Shown here: positions 1 to 9,000 of the stretch, piece by piece
Position numbering within the stretch: position 1 is the stretch's first letter
Layout: the number at the start of each line of letters is the position of its first letter
Source: a virus
IMG/VR virus record: IMGVR_UViG_3300027870_000001
Location: 1 to 64,000 of that record
DNA: 64,000 nt
Strand: one strand, 5' to 3'
Notes under the pieces: model-generated
What the model saw: the letters and a program-made list of their open reading frames with translations, nothing else
Told to the model about the DNA's origin: nothing
The model's database searches: none
Made by a program: the position numbers and the translations under genes

Positions 1-74
1 GCCCGGCCCACCGCTGGGTGTCCACCACGGTCGTCTCGATCGAGGCGACCCTCAACCCAACGGGAGCAGCATGA
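1..74 (+). CDS. 3' end of upstream phage gene (partial)
   Basis: The frame entering from the left edge is open and ends at TGA 72-74, encoding a tail that reads WVSTTVVSIEATLNP and a few further residues. Its stop overlaps the next gene's ATG (ATGA), the usual junction in this genome, which supports a translated gene. The function cannot be judged from 24 residues. Confidence 0.55.
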   Translation, partial: PAHRWVSTTVVSIEATLNPTGAA

Positions 75-418
75 CCAAGCACGACGACGAGGACGGGGGG
101 CGGACCTTCGATCAGGTCCTCCTCGACTACCGGCGCGGTGGCCTCAACATGGAGATCACCGCTGCCGTCAACGAGACGACCCAGGCGGTCCTGGCCACCG
201 GCAAGACCGGCAAGGTCACCATCGAGCTGGAGATCACCCCGAACGGGCTCCGCATGGTCAACATGCGCGGCTTGGTCAAGACCAAGGCTCCCGAGGCCGA
301 CGTCGAGGTCGGGTCGTACTTCGTGGGCCGCGGCGGTGGCCTCTACCGCGACGACCCGACCGCCTCCAAGGGCGCCGCGGTCGTGTCCGGTGCGGCCGAC
401 CGGGGGGAGGTCGGCTGA
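71..418 (+). CDS. Small phage protein paired with DUF2303 gene
   Basis: 115 aa, ATG preceded by GGGAG. The middle (NETTQAVLATGKTGKVTIELEI, about residues 34-55) has the pattern of small actinophage proteins that sit directly before DUF2303 genes: a helix and then a beta strand pair that repeats the KGKVTIELEI type. It overlaps the partial gene before it and the DUF2303 gene after it (TGATG). Function unknown; the conserved neighbourhood suggests the two products act together. The C-terminal tail is rich in Gly and Ala and is probably disordered. Confidence 0.7.
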   Translation: MTKHDDEDGGRTFDQVLLDYRRGGLNMEITAAVNETTQAVLATGKTGKVTIELEITPNGLRMVNMRGLVKTKAPEADVEVGSYFVGRGGGLYRDDPTASKGAAVVSGAADRGEVG

Positions 419-1359
419 TGGACACCGAAGCCGAAGCTGTAGCCGAGCTGGTCGTCGACGCCGCTGGCGTCTCCCAGGTCGAGATCGACCCCACGGACCC
501 GGCCACCGTCGCCGTGGTCCGCACCAACGAGTTGGAGAGGTGGGTGGAGATCGACGGTGAAGCGCACGGCTACGAGCCGCGCCGCTCCGCTGGCAAGATC
601 ACCGTCACCGACGCCGACTCGTTCGCCAAGGCGATCGAGCAGCGTCGCCTCGGCCCCTACACCCCGGTGATCTACTCCGACGAGCGCAACCTCAAGCTGG
701 TCGCCGTCCTCAACGACGACCAGCAGGACGGTGACGACAACACCGTCACCGGGTGGCGGGACTACCGGATCGAGCTGGACCTGGCCCAGACGCCCGAGTG
801 GGAGTCCTGGAAGGGCCTCGACCGCAAGATGGTGGCCCAGCTCCAGTTCGCTGAGCACATCGAGCTGAACACCGACGACGTCGTCGAGCCGTCCTCCGCT
901 GAGATGCTGGAGATCGCCCAGAACTTCCAGGCCCGCCGTGGCGGCGAGTTCCGGTCCGGGCTCCGCCTCGCCACCGGCAACGTCCAGTTCCTCGACGTGG
1001 TCGACAACGAGGCCACCACCACGACCGCCGCGGGCACGTCGGTCCAGGTGCCCGAGCTGTTCACCATCGCGCTGGCCCCGTTCTACGGGGCAGGCCGGTA
1101 CGCCACCGTCGAGGGATCCGACGAGCCAGGCGAGTGGGGGCCGGCCCGGTTCTCGCTCCAGGCCCGTCTCCGGTGGCGGATCACCAGCGGCAAGCTGGAG
1201 CTCGGCTACCACCTCGTGCGACCCGACGACATGGTCCGCACCGCGTACCTGGCGTTCGTCGAGCGGGTCAAGGAGCTGACCGAGCTGGACGTGCTCGCTG
1301 CACCGGCCCCGCCGATCAGCGACGTGCCCAACACGGTGAAGGTGCACGCCGGCCGGTAA
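418..1359 (+). CDS. DUF2303 family protein (YfdQ-like)
   Basis: 313 aa. The N-terminal part carries a run resembling DUF2303/YfdQ proteins: a WVEIDGEAHGYEPRR stretch, then TDADSFAKAIEQ near residues 64-75, then alternating strands. Family members occur in many phages, and their role is not established. It starts one base before the preceding stop, so translation is probably coupled. A strong hairpin follows the stop, so this is the last gene of its operon. The assignment rests on remembered family pattern, not on a search. Confidence 0.6.
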   Translation: MDTEAEAVAELVVDAAGVSQVEIDPTDPATVAVVRTNELERWVEIDGEAHGYEPRRSAGKITVTDADSFAKAIEQRRLGPYTPVIYSDERNLKLVAVLNDDQQDGDDNTVTGWRDYRIELDLAQTPEWESWKGLDRKMVAQLQFAEHIELNTDDVVEPSSAEMLEIAQNFQARRGGEFRSGLRLATGNVQFLDVVDNEATTTTAAGTSVQVPELFTIALAPFYGAGRYATVEGSDEPGEWGPARFSLQARLRWRITSGKLELGYHLVRPDDMVRTAYLAFVERVKELTELDVLAAPAPPISDVPNTVKVHAGR

Positions 1360-1382
1360 CGTCTCCGGGCGGAGACGGTGGG

Positions 1383-1414
1383 ATGGTGCCCTCGGTTCGC
1401 GCCGGGGGCACCAT
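1383..1414 (+). terminator. Hairpin terminator after DUF2303 gene
   Basis: A 13-bp stem (1383-1395 with 1402-1414, one T.G pair) closes a 6-base loop TTCGCG and is followed by CGCGTTTGGGGG. It lies between the DUF2303 stop and the endolysin promoter. Strong GC-rich stems with no long T run are normal for high-GC hosts. Confidence 0.75.
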
Positions 1415-1452
1415 CGCGTTTGGGGGTCCACCTGGGCGCGGAGGGCCGGTCG

Positions 1453-1468
1453 TAGCGTTCCGGGGGTG
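1453..1468 (+). promoter_or_regulatory. Leaderless promoter, TAGCGT class, for endolysin
   Basis: TAGCGT at 1453-1458 is followed by 7 bases and then GTG at 1466, which places the expected transcription start at or next to the start codon. There is no Shine-Dalgarno sequence and no ACTGT dyad here. The portal gene (3971) and the gene at 63646 share this TAGNNT arrangement. Confidence 0.55.
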
Positions 1469-2662
1469 ACGACCGCGAAGAAGACCCCCGCCAAGAAGTC
1501 CCCGGCTGCCAAGAAGACGGCAGCGAAGAAGGCCCCGGCCAAGAAGGCGGCGCCCGCCAAGAAGGCCGCAGCGAAGAAGGCGGCGCCCAAGAAGGCCGCG
1601 GCGGCACGCAAGCCGCCCGCCCCGAAGCCCGACGAGAGCACCCCCAATCCTTCTGAGCCGGTCGTCGAGACTCCTGAGGGGGAACTCACCCCCGAGCAGG
1701 TCGTCGCCGCACGGGACGTGATCCTGAGCCGGCTCGCGCTGGACCCGGCGGTCACGTTCACCACGGTGGGCGACGAGATCCCCGATCACGGCGAGAACGA
1801 CGAGGGTGACGAGCTCCACCACGAGCTGGTCGAGAGCGAGATGGCGCACGCCTTCGCCACCCTGGCCAAGGCCGGCGCCCCGGCGGAGCGGTCCACGGCG
1901 CAGCTCCGGGCGCTCTACGCCCCGTCGTGCACGCCGCCGTTCGTGACGGTCACCCTGTTCGGCGGGGCCCGGGTCACGATCGACCCGATCATCGTCGCCG
2001 CGGCGGACGCCCTCAACCACGCGCTCATCGCCTTCGACTACGCCGCGACGCCCCCGGACTGCGGTGCCTACAACTGCCGGCACATCACCGGCGGGCTGCT
2101 CGACTCGCTCCACGCCTTCGGCATCGCGATCGACATCAACTGGTTGCTGAACCGGTACGGGCCCACCCTCGTGAGCGACATGCCGATCGGGATGATCATC
2201 GCGATCGAGGGGATCCGCACCGTCGGCGGCGTGAAGGTCTGGCGTTGGGGCGGGCGGTACCGCGGCAACAAGGACGGGATGCACTTCGAGGTCATCGCCT
2301 CCCCGGCGGAGCTGGCCCGAGGCATCGACCCGACGACCGTGCCCGGTGCGAAGGCGTCGGACATGCCGCGCCTGGTGCACTCGATGCGCCGCGGTGGAGC
2401 CACGAACCGCAAGGCCGACGTCGAGGCCGTGCAGCGCCACGTGAACGTGATCCTCCAGCGGTCGGGGTGGTCCGCTCCGCTGCTCCGCATCGACGGCGAC
2501 TTCGGGACCGCGACCGAGATGGCCGTGACGTGGATCCAGCAGAACGTCATCGAGATCAACACGTCGCTCCCGGCCGACAAGAAGATCCTCCCGGCCGGCG
2601 CGAAGGCCAACGGGGTGATCGGCCCGAAGTGGCTGAACCTGATCTGGTGGTTCTCCGCCTGA
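1466..2662 (+). CDS. Endolysin: M15 peptidase with lysine-rich N-terminal tail
   Basis: 398 aa; GTG start chosen from the leaderless promoter and the immediate Ala/Lys tail. Residues 1-50 are about half Lys, with repeated AKKAP/AKKAA units like bacterial histone H1-like proteins. The catalytic domain spans about 190-285: SLHAFGIAIDIN at 214-225 (zinc ligands H216 and D223) and MHFE at 272-275 (H273), the signature of LD/DD-peptidases of the VanY/L-Ala-D-Glu type. The C-terminus (about 305-398) has a peptidoglycan-binding-like repeat with DGDFGTATEMAV. It should cut peptide cross-links in the host wall at lysis. A second cell-wall enzyme is encoded antisense at 42358. The positively charged tail is unusual for an endolysin and could help it bind anionic wall polymers (inference). 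Confidence 0.85.
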   Translation: MTTAKKTPAKKSPAAKKTAAKKAPAKKAAPAKKAAAKKAAPKKAAAARKPPAPKPDESTPNPSEPVVETPEGELTPEQVVAARDVILSRLALDPAVTFTTVGDEIPDHGENDEGDELHHELVESEMAHAFATLAKAGAPAERSTAQLRALYAPSCTPPFVTVTLFGGARVTIDPIIVAAADALNHALIAFDYAATPPDCGAYNCRHITGGLLDSLHAFGIAIDINWLLNRYGPTLVSDMPIGMIIAIEGIRTVGGVKVWRWGGRYRGNKDGMHFEVIASPAELARGIDPTTVPGAKASDMPRLVHSMRRGGATNRKADVEAVQRHVNVILQRSGWSAPLLRIDGDFGTATEMAVTWIQQNVIEINTSLPADKKILPAGAKANGVIGPKWLNLIWWFSA

Positions 2663-2673
2663 CCACGGCGCCC

Positions 2674-2710
2674 TTGCGCTAACTGTCTCGGATCGGTTAC
2701 AGTCACGGGC
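2674..2710 (+). promoter_or_regulatory. Class A dyad promoter (leaderless)
   Basis: -35 TTGCGC 2674-2679, 18-base spacer, -10 TACAGT 2698-2703, then 7 bases to ATG 2711. The dyad ACTGT-N12-ACAGT occupies 2682-2703 with a central GATC; here GGTTACAGT replaces the usual GGCTACAGT. Confidence 0.8.
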
Positions 2711-2992
2711 ATGGAAGCCCCGACCTTTCCCCTCACCGCCGGTCAGGTGATCCCCGGCCTCGCCGTCACCTACCGCGACGCCGACAACGCACGCCGGCAC
2801 GGCAGCGTCACCGAACTGACCGGCACCCCGTCGTTCCAGTTCGCCAAGATCACCTGGGCCGACGGCACCACCTCCTCGGTGTCCGTCGCCATGCTGGTCC
2901 GCCAGCACGGCATCAACCGTGGTCTGGGCGCCACCGGAGGGTGGATGGCCACCGCGCTCGCCCCCACCCCTGACCGGGTCGGTGGACCATGA
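2711..2992 (+). CDS. Unknown small protein (leaderless mRNA)
   Basis: 93 aa, begins MEAPTFPLTAGQ. No family recognised. The core TYRDADNARRHGSVTELTG and FAKITWADGTTSSV suggests a small beta-barrel. The start is fixed by the leaderless promoter, and the first four codons belong to the ATG-GA(C/A)-GCA/GCC-CCC set seen at many operon starts here. The stop lies just before the next dyad promoter, so this is a single-gene transcript or reads through into the HTH gene. Confidence 0.7.
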   Translation: MEAPTFPLTAGQVIPGLAVTYRDADNARRHGSVTELTGTPSFQFAKITWADGTTSSVSVAMLVRQHGINRGLGATGGWMATALAPTPDRVGGP

Positions 2993-3006
2993 CCGCGGTC
3001 CCCGAT

Positions 3007-3036
3007 GCTGTCGCCGCTGGTGCTACAGTGACCGGC
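3007..3036 (+). promoter_or_regulatory. Class B dyad promoter (leaderless)
   Basis: GCTGT...ACAGT dyad at 3007-3029 with TACAGT at 3024-3029 and 7 bases to ATG 3037. No clear -35 hexamer. It decides the start of the HTH gene against an upstream in-frame ATG at 2989, which overlaps the preceding stop. Confidence 0.75.
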
Positions 3037-3450
3037 ATGACAGCCGCCAAGAACCCGGTCACCCAGCCGATCCTCGGCGTGCTGGAGATCGCCCACATGC
3101 TCGACGTGAAGGACCGCACGGTCCACCAGTGGCTCCGCCGTGAGCTGCTCCCCCACGCCGACTACGGCGTGATCAACGGCTCCCGATGCTGGTCCCGGCC
3201 GGTCATCCTCAAGTGGGCCGGTGAGACGGGGCGGTTGACCTCCAAGGCCCTGCGCGACGAGTACGAGCAGACCTACAAGGTGAAGGCGCTCCCCGTCCGT
3301 CGTGGTGGCCGGCTCCCCGTCGACGACCCGCCCCTCTCGGCCGTGAAGGGCAAGGGCCCGGCCAAGCGGAAGCCCGCAGCGAAGAAGGCCCCCGCCAAGA
3401 AGGTGTCGGCCCGCAAGAAGGCGAACGCCAAAGTGAAGGCCACCGCGTGA
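3037..3450 (+). CDS. HTH DNA-binding protein with lysine-rich tail
   Basis: 137 aa. Residues about 10-60 (LGVLEIAHMLDVKDRTVHQW, then LPHADYGVINGSRCW) look like the MerR/excisionase-type winged helix common in actinophages: a helix-turn-helix followed by a wing and a WSRPVILKWA helix. Residues about 105-137 are Lys/Ala repeats (PAAKKAPAKK), like the endolysin's N-terminus. It probably binds DNA as a regulator or excisionase; the tail would add non-specific DNA affinity (inference). An upstream ATG at 2989 would add 16 residues, but the TACAGT box favours 3037. Confidence 0.7.
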   Translation: MTAAKNPVTQPILGVLEIAHMLDVKDRTVHQWLRRELLPHADYGVINGSRCWSRPVILKWAGETGRLTSKALRDEYEQTYKVKALPVRRGGRLPVDDPPLSAVKGKGPAKRKPAAKKAPAKKVSARKKANAKVKATA

Positions 3451-3809
3451 GGGCTCTCCGCCGCGGCACCAGGCTCGCGGTCGAGTCGTCGGCGCTCGGT
3501 GTCGCATCGTGGCGGCTGACCCGCCTCGTGGTCGAGGACGGCATCTGGGCACCGACCCGCGAACGGCTCCTCTCCGCTCTGTGGGCCACCGCCACCCAGG
3601 ACGGTCCACGGTGGCGGGTGTTCCTCGCCGGGAAGCTGTACGAGCTGCTCACCTGCCCCTGGTGCGTCGGGGTGTGGGCCGCGCTGGTCATCGTGTGCGT
3701 GTGGCGCCGGAAGTGGCCGTGGCAGCTCCGCCACGACACCTGGGTCCTGGTCGCCGCGACCGCCGGGGCGAACGGCCTCATCGTCGCTGGGGTCGCCGCC
3801 TCCGAGTAA
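3447..3809 (+). CDS. DUF1360 membrane protein
   Basis: 120 aa, GTG overlapping the preceding stop. Carries the DUF1360 hallmark TCPWCVGVW at residues 69-77, then a hydrophobic segment (about 76-87) and a second one (about 99-116). Members are small inner-membrane proteins frequent in Bacillus and actinophages; function unknown. Its place downstream of the endolysin, before a terminator, fits a lysis-associated role such as a holin, but that is inference and the predicted topology is not that of a proven holin. Confidence 0.7.
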   Translation: MRALRRGTRLAVESSALGVASWRLTRLVVEDGIWAPTRERLLSALWATATQDGPRWRVFLAGKLYELLTCPWCVGVWAALVIVCVWRRKWPWQLRHDTWVLVAATAGANGLIVAGVAASE

Positions 3810-3898
3810 GGTGACCTCCTCGCCTGCGATGACCCCGGCTTCAACCACCGGGTAGCGGTCGAGTGGTGGACGACGGTGCCCCAGGCGCCGGCCCCGCA

Positions 3899-3930
3899 AG
3901 ATGGCCCACCGGTCCGCCGGTGGGCCATCT
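3899..3930 (+). terminator. Perfect 14-bp hairpin terminator
   Basis: Arms 3899-3912 and 3917-3930 pair perfectly around a TCCG tetraloop, followed by GCGTTCCT. It separates the lysis genes from the portal operon. The rest of 3810-3983 shows no convincing gene. Confidence 0.8.
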
Positions 3931-3970
3931 GCGTTCCTGACCATGCCCAGGTCGGCACACCGGTCCCCCA

Positions 3971-3986
3971 TAGAATCCGGGCGATG
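3971..3986 (+). promoter_or_regulatory. Leaderless promoter, TAGAAT class, for portal
   Basis: TAGAAT at 3971-3976 followed by 7 bases and ATG 3984. No recognisable -35 and no ACTGT dyad. It moves the portal start 36 codons inward from the first ATG of the frame (3876), which lies upstream of the terminator. Confidence 0.6.
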
Positions 3987-6032
3987 GCTGACGGACAGAA
4001 GCGACGCAACCTGTTCGGCCTCACCCGGAAGCGAGTCGCTGGCTCCACGTCGATGGCGATGGTCCAGCCCCAGAAGGGCATCGCCAAGACGTCCGCCGCC
4101 TCCCAGATCAAGGAAGGTGCGCACCGCCGCGACCGGCAGTCGCCCGACCGGGCATGGCAGCGCGAGGCGTACGAGTTGGCCGTCGACGTCGGTGAAGCCG
4201 GGTACGTGCTGTCGCTCACCGCGAACACCGTCGCTGGCGGTGAGCTGGTCCCGATGATCAAGACCGGGCCCGGCGAGTTCAAGGAGCACAACGACCCGCG
4301 GATCACCCGGGTCGACGAGGCGTTCGTCGGTCCCCGAGGTGGACGCCGCGAGCTCAAGCGGCGGCTCGCGACGCACGTGATGATCGGCGGCGAGTGGTGG
4401 CTCAAGGCCACCGCCGCCGAGGTCGACGACGGGCTCCTCTGGGAAGCCCTGTCGGTGCTGGAGCTGTCCGTCGACCCGCAAGGCAAGGTGTGGCGCCAAG
4501 AGGACGGGGTGGTCCGCACCGAGGAGGATCCCGAGTCGTACCTGGCCCGCGGGTGGGTGTCGGCCCCGGAGTATTCGGGGCGCGCCGACTCGCAGATGCG
4601 CCGGGCTCTGCCGGCGTGCCGTGAGATCGCCGTCCACACCCAGGCCATCGACGCCGTGTCGAAGTCGAAGCTCCCCGCCGGGGTGTTCTACGTCCCGATC
4701 GAGATCGAGATCGACGGCGACGGCGACGTCGGCATCGAAGGCAACGACGACACCGCGGACCTGGACGAGGTCGAGGAAGGCGAGGTCGTCGACGAGGAAG
4801 ATGAGGAAGGGCCGCTCGGGCTCGACGAGAAGATCCTCCTCCACTTCACCGCCGCCGTGGAGGACCGCACTGACCAGGCCCGGTACTCGCCGTTCTTGCT
4901 GCGCGGCCCCGGCGAGCAGGCCGGGAACATCAAGTGGATCGACGTCTCCCGGGAGCTGTCGAAGGAAGCTCTGGAGCTGCGGCAGGCGGCGATCGCCCGG
5001 CTCGCGAAGATCCTCGACGTCCCCCCGGAGGTGCTCGAAGGCAAGGGCGGTCTGAACCACTGGACCGGGTACAACATCGACGCCGATTTCATCGCGAAGT
5101 TCGTCGCGGCGATCGGTGAGATCATCGCTGAGTTCCTCACCGTCGCGTACCTGCGCCCGATGCTGGTCGCCTACGAGGGCATGTCCGAGCAGGACGTGGC
5201 GTCGATCGAGTACCAGTACAAGACCGACGCTCTGGAAGGTCAGCCTGACGGAGCCGGCACGGCCCGCGCGATGTGGGATCGTGGCCCCCTGTCGACCGAC
5301 GCCATGATGAAGGCCAACGGGTACGACCCCGTCGCTGACGCCGCACCGCCCGAGGAGCGGATCGAGCGGATCGCGCTCGACCTCCTGGTCAAGCGCCCTG
5401 ATCTCGCGGCCCAGTTGCTCCCGAAGATCCGCGGGTTCGAGGACATCGTGGTCCCCGCCGCCGTGGCCGGTGCGCCGGGGATGCCAAGCCCAGCGCCTGG
5501 TACCCCCGGGCCGGCCCCAGAAGACCCCGAAGCGGTCGGGCCTCCCGTTCCGCCTGCCACCCCGCCCGGTGGCGCAGCACGCCTCGTGGACCGTCTCGTC
5601 GCCGCCGCGGACGGCGCGGTCGAGCGGGCCATGGAACGAGCCGGGTCCCGGCTGTGCGACACGGTCCGCGACCCCGGGCTCAAGGCGTCGCTCCGCCAGG
5701 TCGACAAGCTCGCCGTGTTCACCGTCGCCGGCCCCGCTGACCTCGCCCAGATCGGCCTCGACCCCAACCAGATGTTCACCGCAGAACTGGCCCGGTTCGG
5801 GCCGAAGGTGCGCGGCTGGGTCCGCGACCACCTCACCTCGAACGGCATGACCCCCGCGATGGCCGACAACGAGGCGTCGCTCGCCGCCGACGCGCTGATC
5901 GTGTCGCTCACCGGGCTGCTGATCGAGACGCTCCACTCGGGGTGCCCGGTCGGGGCCAACGGCTGCCGGGTCCCGGACGAACTCGTCAACGAGGCGATCA
6001 GGGACTACGTCCGAGTCCCCGCCGGGGTCTGA
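3984..6032 (+). CDS. Portal protein
   Basis: 682 aa. Typical actinophage portal landmarks: AYELAVDVGEAGYVLSLTANTV near residues 56-77; KEALELRQAAIARLAKILDVPPEVL followed by NHWTGYNIDADFIAKF near 335-375 (compare VNHWSAWQIDED in mycobacteriophage portals); then an AEFLTVAYLRPML helix. A Pro/Ala-rich linker (about 495-530) leads to a C-terminal helical domain. Twelve copies would form the DNA gate at the capsid vertex. It is followed after 3 bases by the MuF/protease gene, the standard order. The terminase genes lie about 22 kb downstream, which is unusual. Confidence 0.88.
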   Translation: MADGQKRRNLFGLTRKRVAGSTSMAMVQPQKGIAKTSAASQIKEGAHRRDRQSPDRAWQREAYELAVDVGEAGYVLSLTANTVAGGELVPMIKTGPGEFKEHNDPRITRVDEAFVGPRGGRRELKRRLATHVMIGGEWWLKATAAEVDDGLLWEALSVLELSVDPQGKVWRQEDGVVRTEEDPESYLARGWVSAPEYSGRADSQMRRALPACREIAVHTQAIDAVSKSKLPAGVFYVPIEIEIDGDGDVGIEGNDDTADLDEVEEGEVVDEEDEEGPLGLDEKILLHFTAAVEDRTDQARYSPFLLRGPGEQAGNIKWIDVSRELSKEALELRQAAIARLAKILDVPPEVLEGKGGLNHWTGYNIDADFIAKFVAAIGEIIAEFLTVAYLRPMLVAYEGMSEQDVASIEYQYKTDALEGQPDGAGTARAMWDRGPLSTDAMMKANGYDPVADAAPPEERIERIALDLLVKRPDLAAQLLPKIRGFEDIVVPAAVAGAPGMPSPAPGTPGPAPEDPEAVGPPVPPATPPGGAARLVDRLVAAADGAVERAMERAGSRLCDTVRDPGLKASLRQVDKLAVFTVAGPADLAQIGLDPNQMFTAELARFGPKVRGWVRDHLTSNGMTPAMADNEASLAADALIVSLTGLLIETLHSGCPVGANGCRVPDELVNEAIRDYVRVPAGV

Positions 6033-6035
6033 CCG

Positions 6036-9000
6036 ATGTCGTTGTCCAAGCAGGAGCGGGCCACCCTGCGGATGGAACGCGCCTTCGCTGGGCTGGTCGC
6101 GAAGATGCGGCACGAGGTCGTCCGGGAGCTGCGCCGCGCTGCGATCCCAGCCGGTGGCCTGGTCGCCGCGGGCCCGGACCCGAAGGCCGTCGTGCCCGGG
6201 GTCCAGGGGCTGTTCGACGACCTCGCCTGGGAAGCCGACGTGTACGACGACATCGGCCCGATCGTCGAGGAGCTCATCGCCTCCGCCGGCGCGAAGGCCG
6301 TGGCCGGCTACGCGTTCGACGTGACGAACCCCGCTGCCGCCGCGACGGTCCGGGCGCATGTCGCCGCGATCGCCGGGTGGGGCGAAGGGATCTCCGAAAC
6401 GGTCGCCTCCACCGTCGAGCGCGGGGTCGCCGCGGGCTGGTCGATCGACGAGCTGGTCAACGGGCTCATGGACTCGGGGGTGTTCTCCGACGCGGTGGCC
6501 CGCAACATCGCCCGCACCGAGGCCGTGTCCGCAACGAACGCCGGTGAAGTTGCCGCCTGGCGAGACTCGGGGCTGGTGGCCACCAAGACGTGGATGGCCA
6601 CCGACGACGACCGCACCCGCGAGGACCACTCCGAGGCCGACGGCCAGGAGGTCCCGATCGACGGGTACTTCGACGTCGGCGGCGAGGAAGCCGACTACCC
6701 CGGTGACCCGTCCCTGTCGGCCGAGCAGCGATGCAACTGCCGCTGCACCTCCTACGCGACAGCGGTCGACGACACCGGCAACGAGACGCAGACCGCCCTC
6801 GAAGGCGACGACGCAGAGTTCGGGACCGGCCCCGGGCCGTCGCTCCCATGGATGGCCACCCGCACCGACGACGAGTGGCAGGGCACCGGCCGGTGGGTCG
6901 CCTATCCCAGTCGCCTCCCAGAAGCGACCGTAGCCTTGACCGCGACCGAACCCGAGGGGAACACCGTGACTGCAACCGTGACCGATCTGGCTGACGCCGC
7001 TGCTCCGCCCGCCGCCCCGCCGGCTGCACCGGCCGCGGATCCCAACACGCCCGACGACGGCGCCGGTGGCCACCCGGACTTCTCCAAGTCCGGGATGATC
7101 GCCCTCACCCCCGCCGACCCGACTGCGCTCGTGGTCGAGGGCGGCGACCCCCCGGAGGAGCTGCACGTCACGCTGGCGTTCCTCGGAGACGACGTCACCA
7201 CCCTGGAACAGGGTGCGCTCGACGCCGTGAACATGGCGCTCGCTGACGTCGCCGCAGCGTTCACCGGGCCGATCGACGTGTTCGTGTCGGGCGCTGGTGT
7301 GCTGGGCCCGAACGGGGCCGTGGTGCTGTTCCTGGAGGGCGAGGAGCTGGGCACCGCGTACGAGGCGGCGTGGGCCGAGCTCTACGACTACGGGGCCGAG
7401 TCGTTCCCGGAGCGGCACGAGTCGTTCATCCCGCACCTGACCCTCGGCTGGAACATCGACCTGGCGGCGGGGGTGGCGTTCGTCGGGCAGACGATCACCC
7501 TCGACCGGGCCACCCTCGTGATGGCCGACGTCACCACCGACACGGTGCTCGGCACCCCCGACCCCGACGCCGCGACGGATCCCGACCCCGAGGTGCCGCC
7601 CAACACCGACGCCGTCCCCCCGCCCGCGGCGACGGTCCAGTCGCTCATCGCGAAGCTCGCCACCCGGGTGCCGCGCCCCGACGGTGTGGCCGACCCGAAG
7701 ACGATCGACCGGTCCCGGCGGATGGCCAGCACCGACCTCGCGCCGCTCGGCCCCGACGCCGTCGAGGTCGTCCCCGACGAGGCCACGATCCCGATGACCT
7801 GGACGGGTCGGCTGCTCGTCGAGGGCATCGAGACGGGCGACTGGCGGTTCATCCAGGAAGGCGCGATCACCTGGCGCGACCTGCCCCTCACCTTGATGGC
7901 GATGTTCGCGAACCCCGACGGCGGGCAGGGCCACGCCGCGGCGAAGATCGTCGGCCGGATCGACGCCATCTGGCGCAACGAGGAGAACCCCGCCGAGGTG
8001 TGGGGCTCCGGGGTGTTCGACGAGTCCGACGACGGCCGGCTCGCGGCCCGTCTCGCGTTCGAGAAGACCATGAAGGGCGTCTCGGTCGACATGGACCGGA
8101 TGATCGCGGCGATCGCCCCGATCCCCGGCGACGACGGCACCACGATGACCCCGTGGGGCGAAGGGGTCCGCCTGGAAGTGACCGCCGCCCGGCTCATGGG
8201 CGCGACGCTCTGCCCGTTCCCGGCGTTCGCGGAGGCGTGGATCGAGCCGGCCGACCCGGAGGCTGCGCTCATCGCCTCTGGCCCGGAGACGGTGTGGCGG
8301 GTGTGGACCCCGTTCGACACCCCGGTCGTCACCCTCGTCGCTTCTGGTGGCGCCGGGAACGGCCCGCGGTACCCGGAGTTCCCGCCGGCCGAGTGGTTCA
8401 CCCGGATCGCGGAGCCCGAGCGCACCCCCGTTCGGGTCACCTCCGAAGGGCGGATCTCGGGCTACGTCGGCTCCTGGGACGACCTCCACATCAGCTTCCC
8501 GTACTCGCGGGTCAACCCGCCGCGGTCGCGCTGCAACTACGCGAAGTTCCGGCTCGGGGAGACGGAGTGCGCCGACGGCACCGTGGTGGCCACCGGGCCG
8601 CTGGTGTGCGACACGGTCCACCCGGACCTGCGCCTCGCCGCCTCGGATGCCCAAGCGTTCTACGCCCACACCGGGTGCGCGTTCGCTGACATCGTGGCGT
8701 GGGACGACAGCTACGGCATCTACATCGCCGGTGCGATCCGACCGACGGCGACCAACGCCCAGGTCCGTGCCCTGCGCGGCGGTGACGTGTCCCCCGACTG
8801 GCGTCCGATGAGCGGCCACCACGAGGCGGTGGCGTTCGTCGCCGTGAACAACTCCGGGTTCAAGGTGCCGCTCGCCCTCGCCGCCTCGGGTGGCGTGTCG
8901 CCGCTCGACGGTCCCCGAGTCCAGTTCGATGCCGATGGCCAGGCCCTCGGCATGGTCGCTGGTGGCGGGATGCGCGCCCGGATGGGTGCCCGCGATGACA

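Noticed and set aside
2682-2703. The dyad as a mycobacteriophage L5-type stoperator
   Set aside because: L5 stoperators are short asymmetric sites and are found within transcription units as well; here the sites are true palindromes and almost all overlap a -10 box at an operon start.
2989-3036. ATG 2989 as the start of the HTH gene
   Set aside because: It gives the usual ATGA overlap, but a TACAGT box with 7-base spacing points to ATG 3037, and the extra 16 residues would be encoded by the promoter itself.
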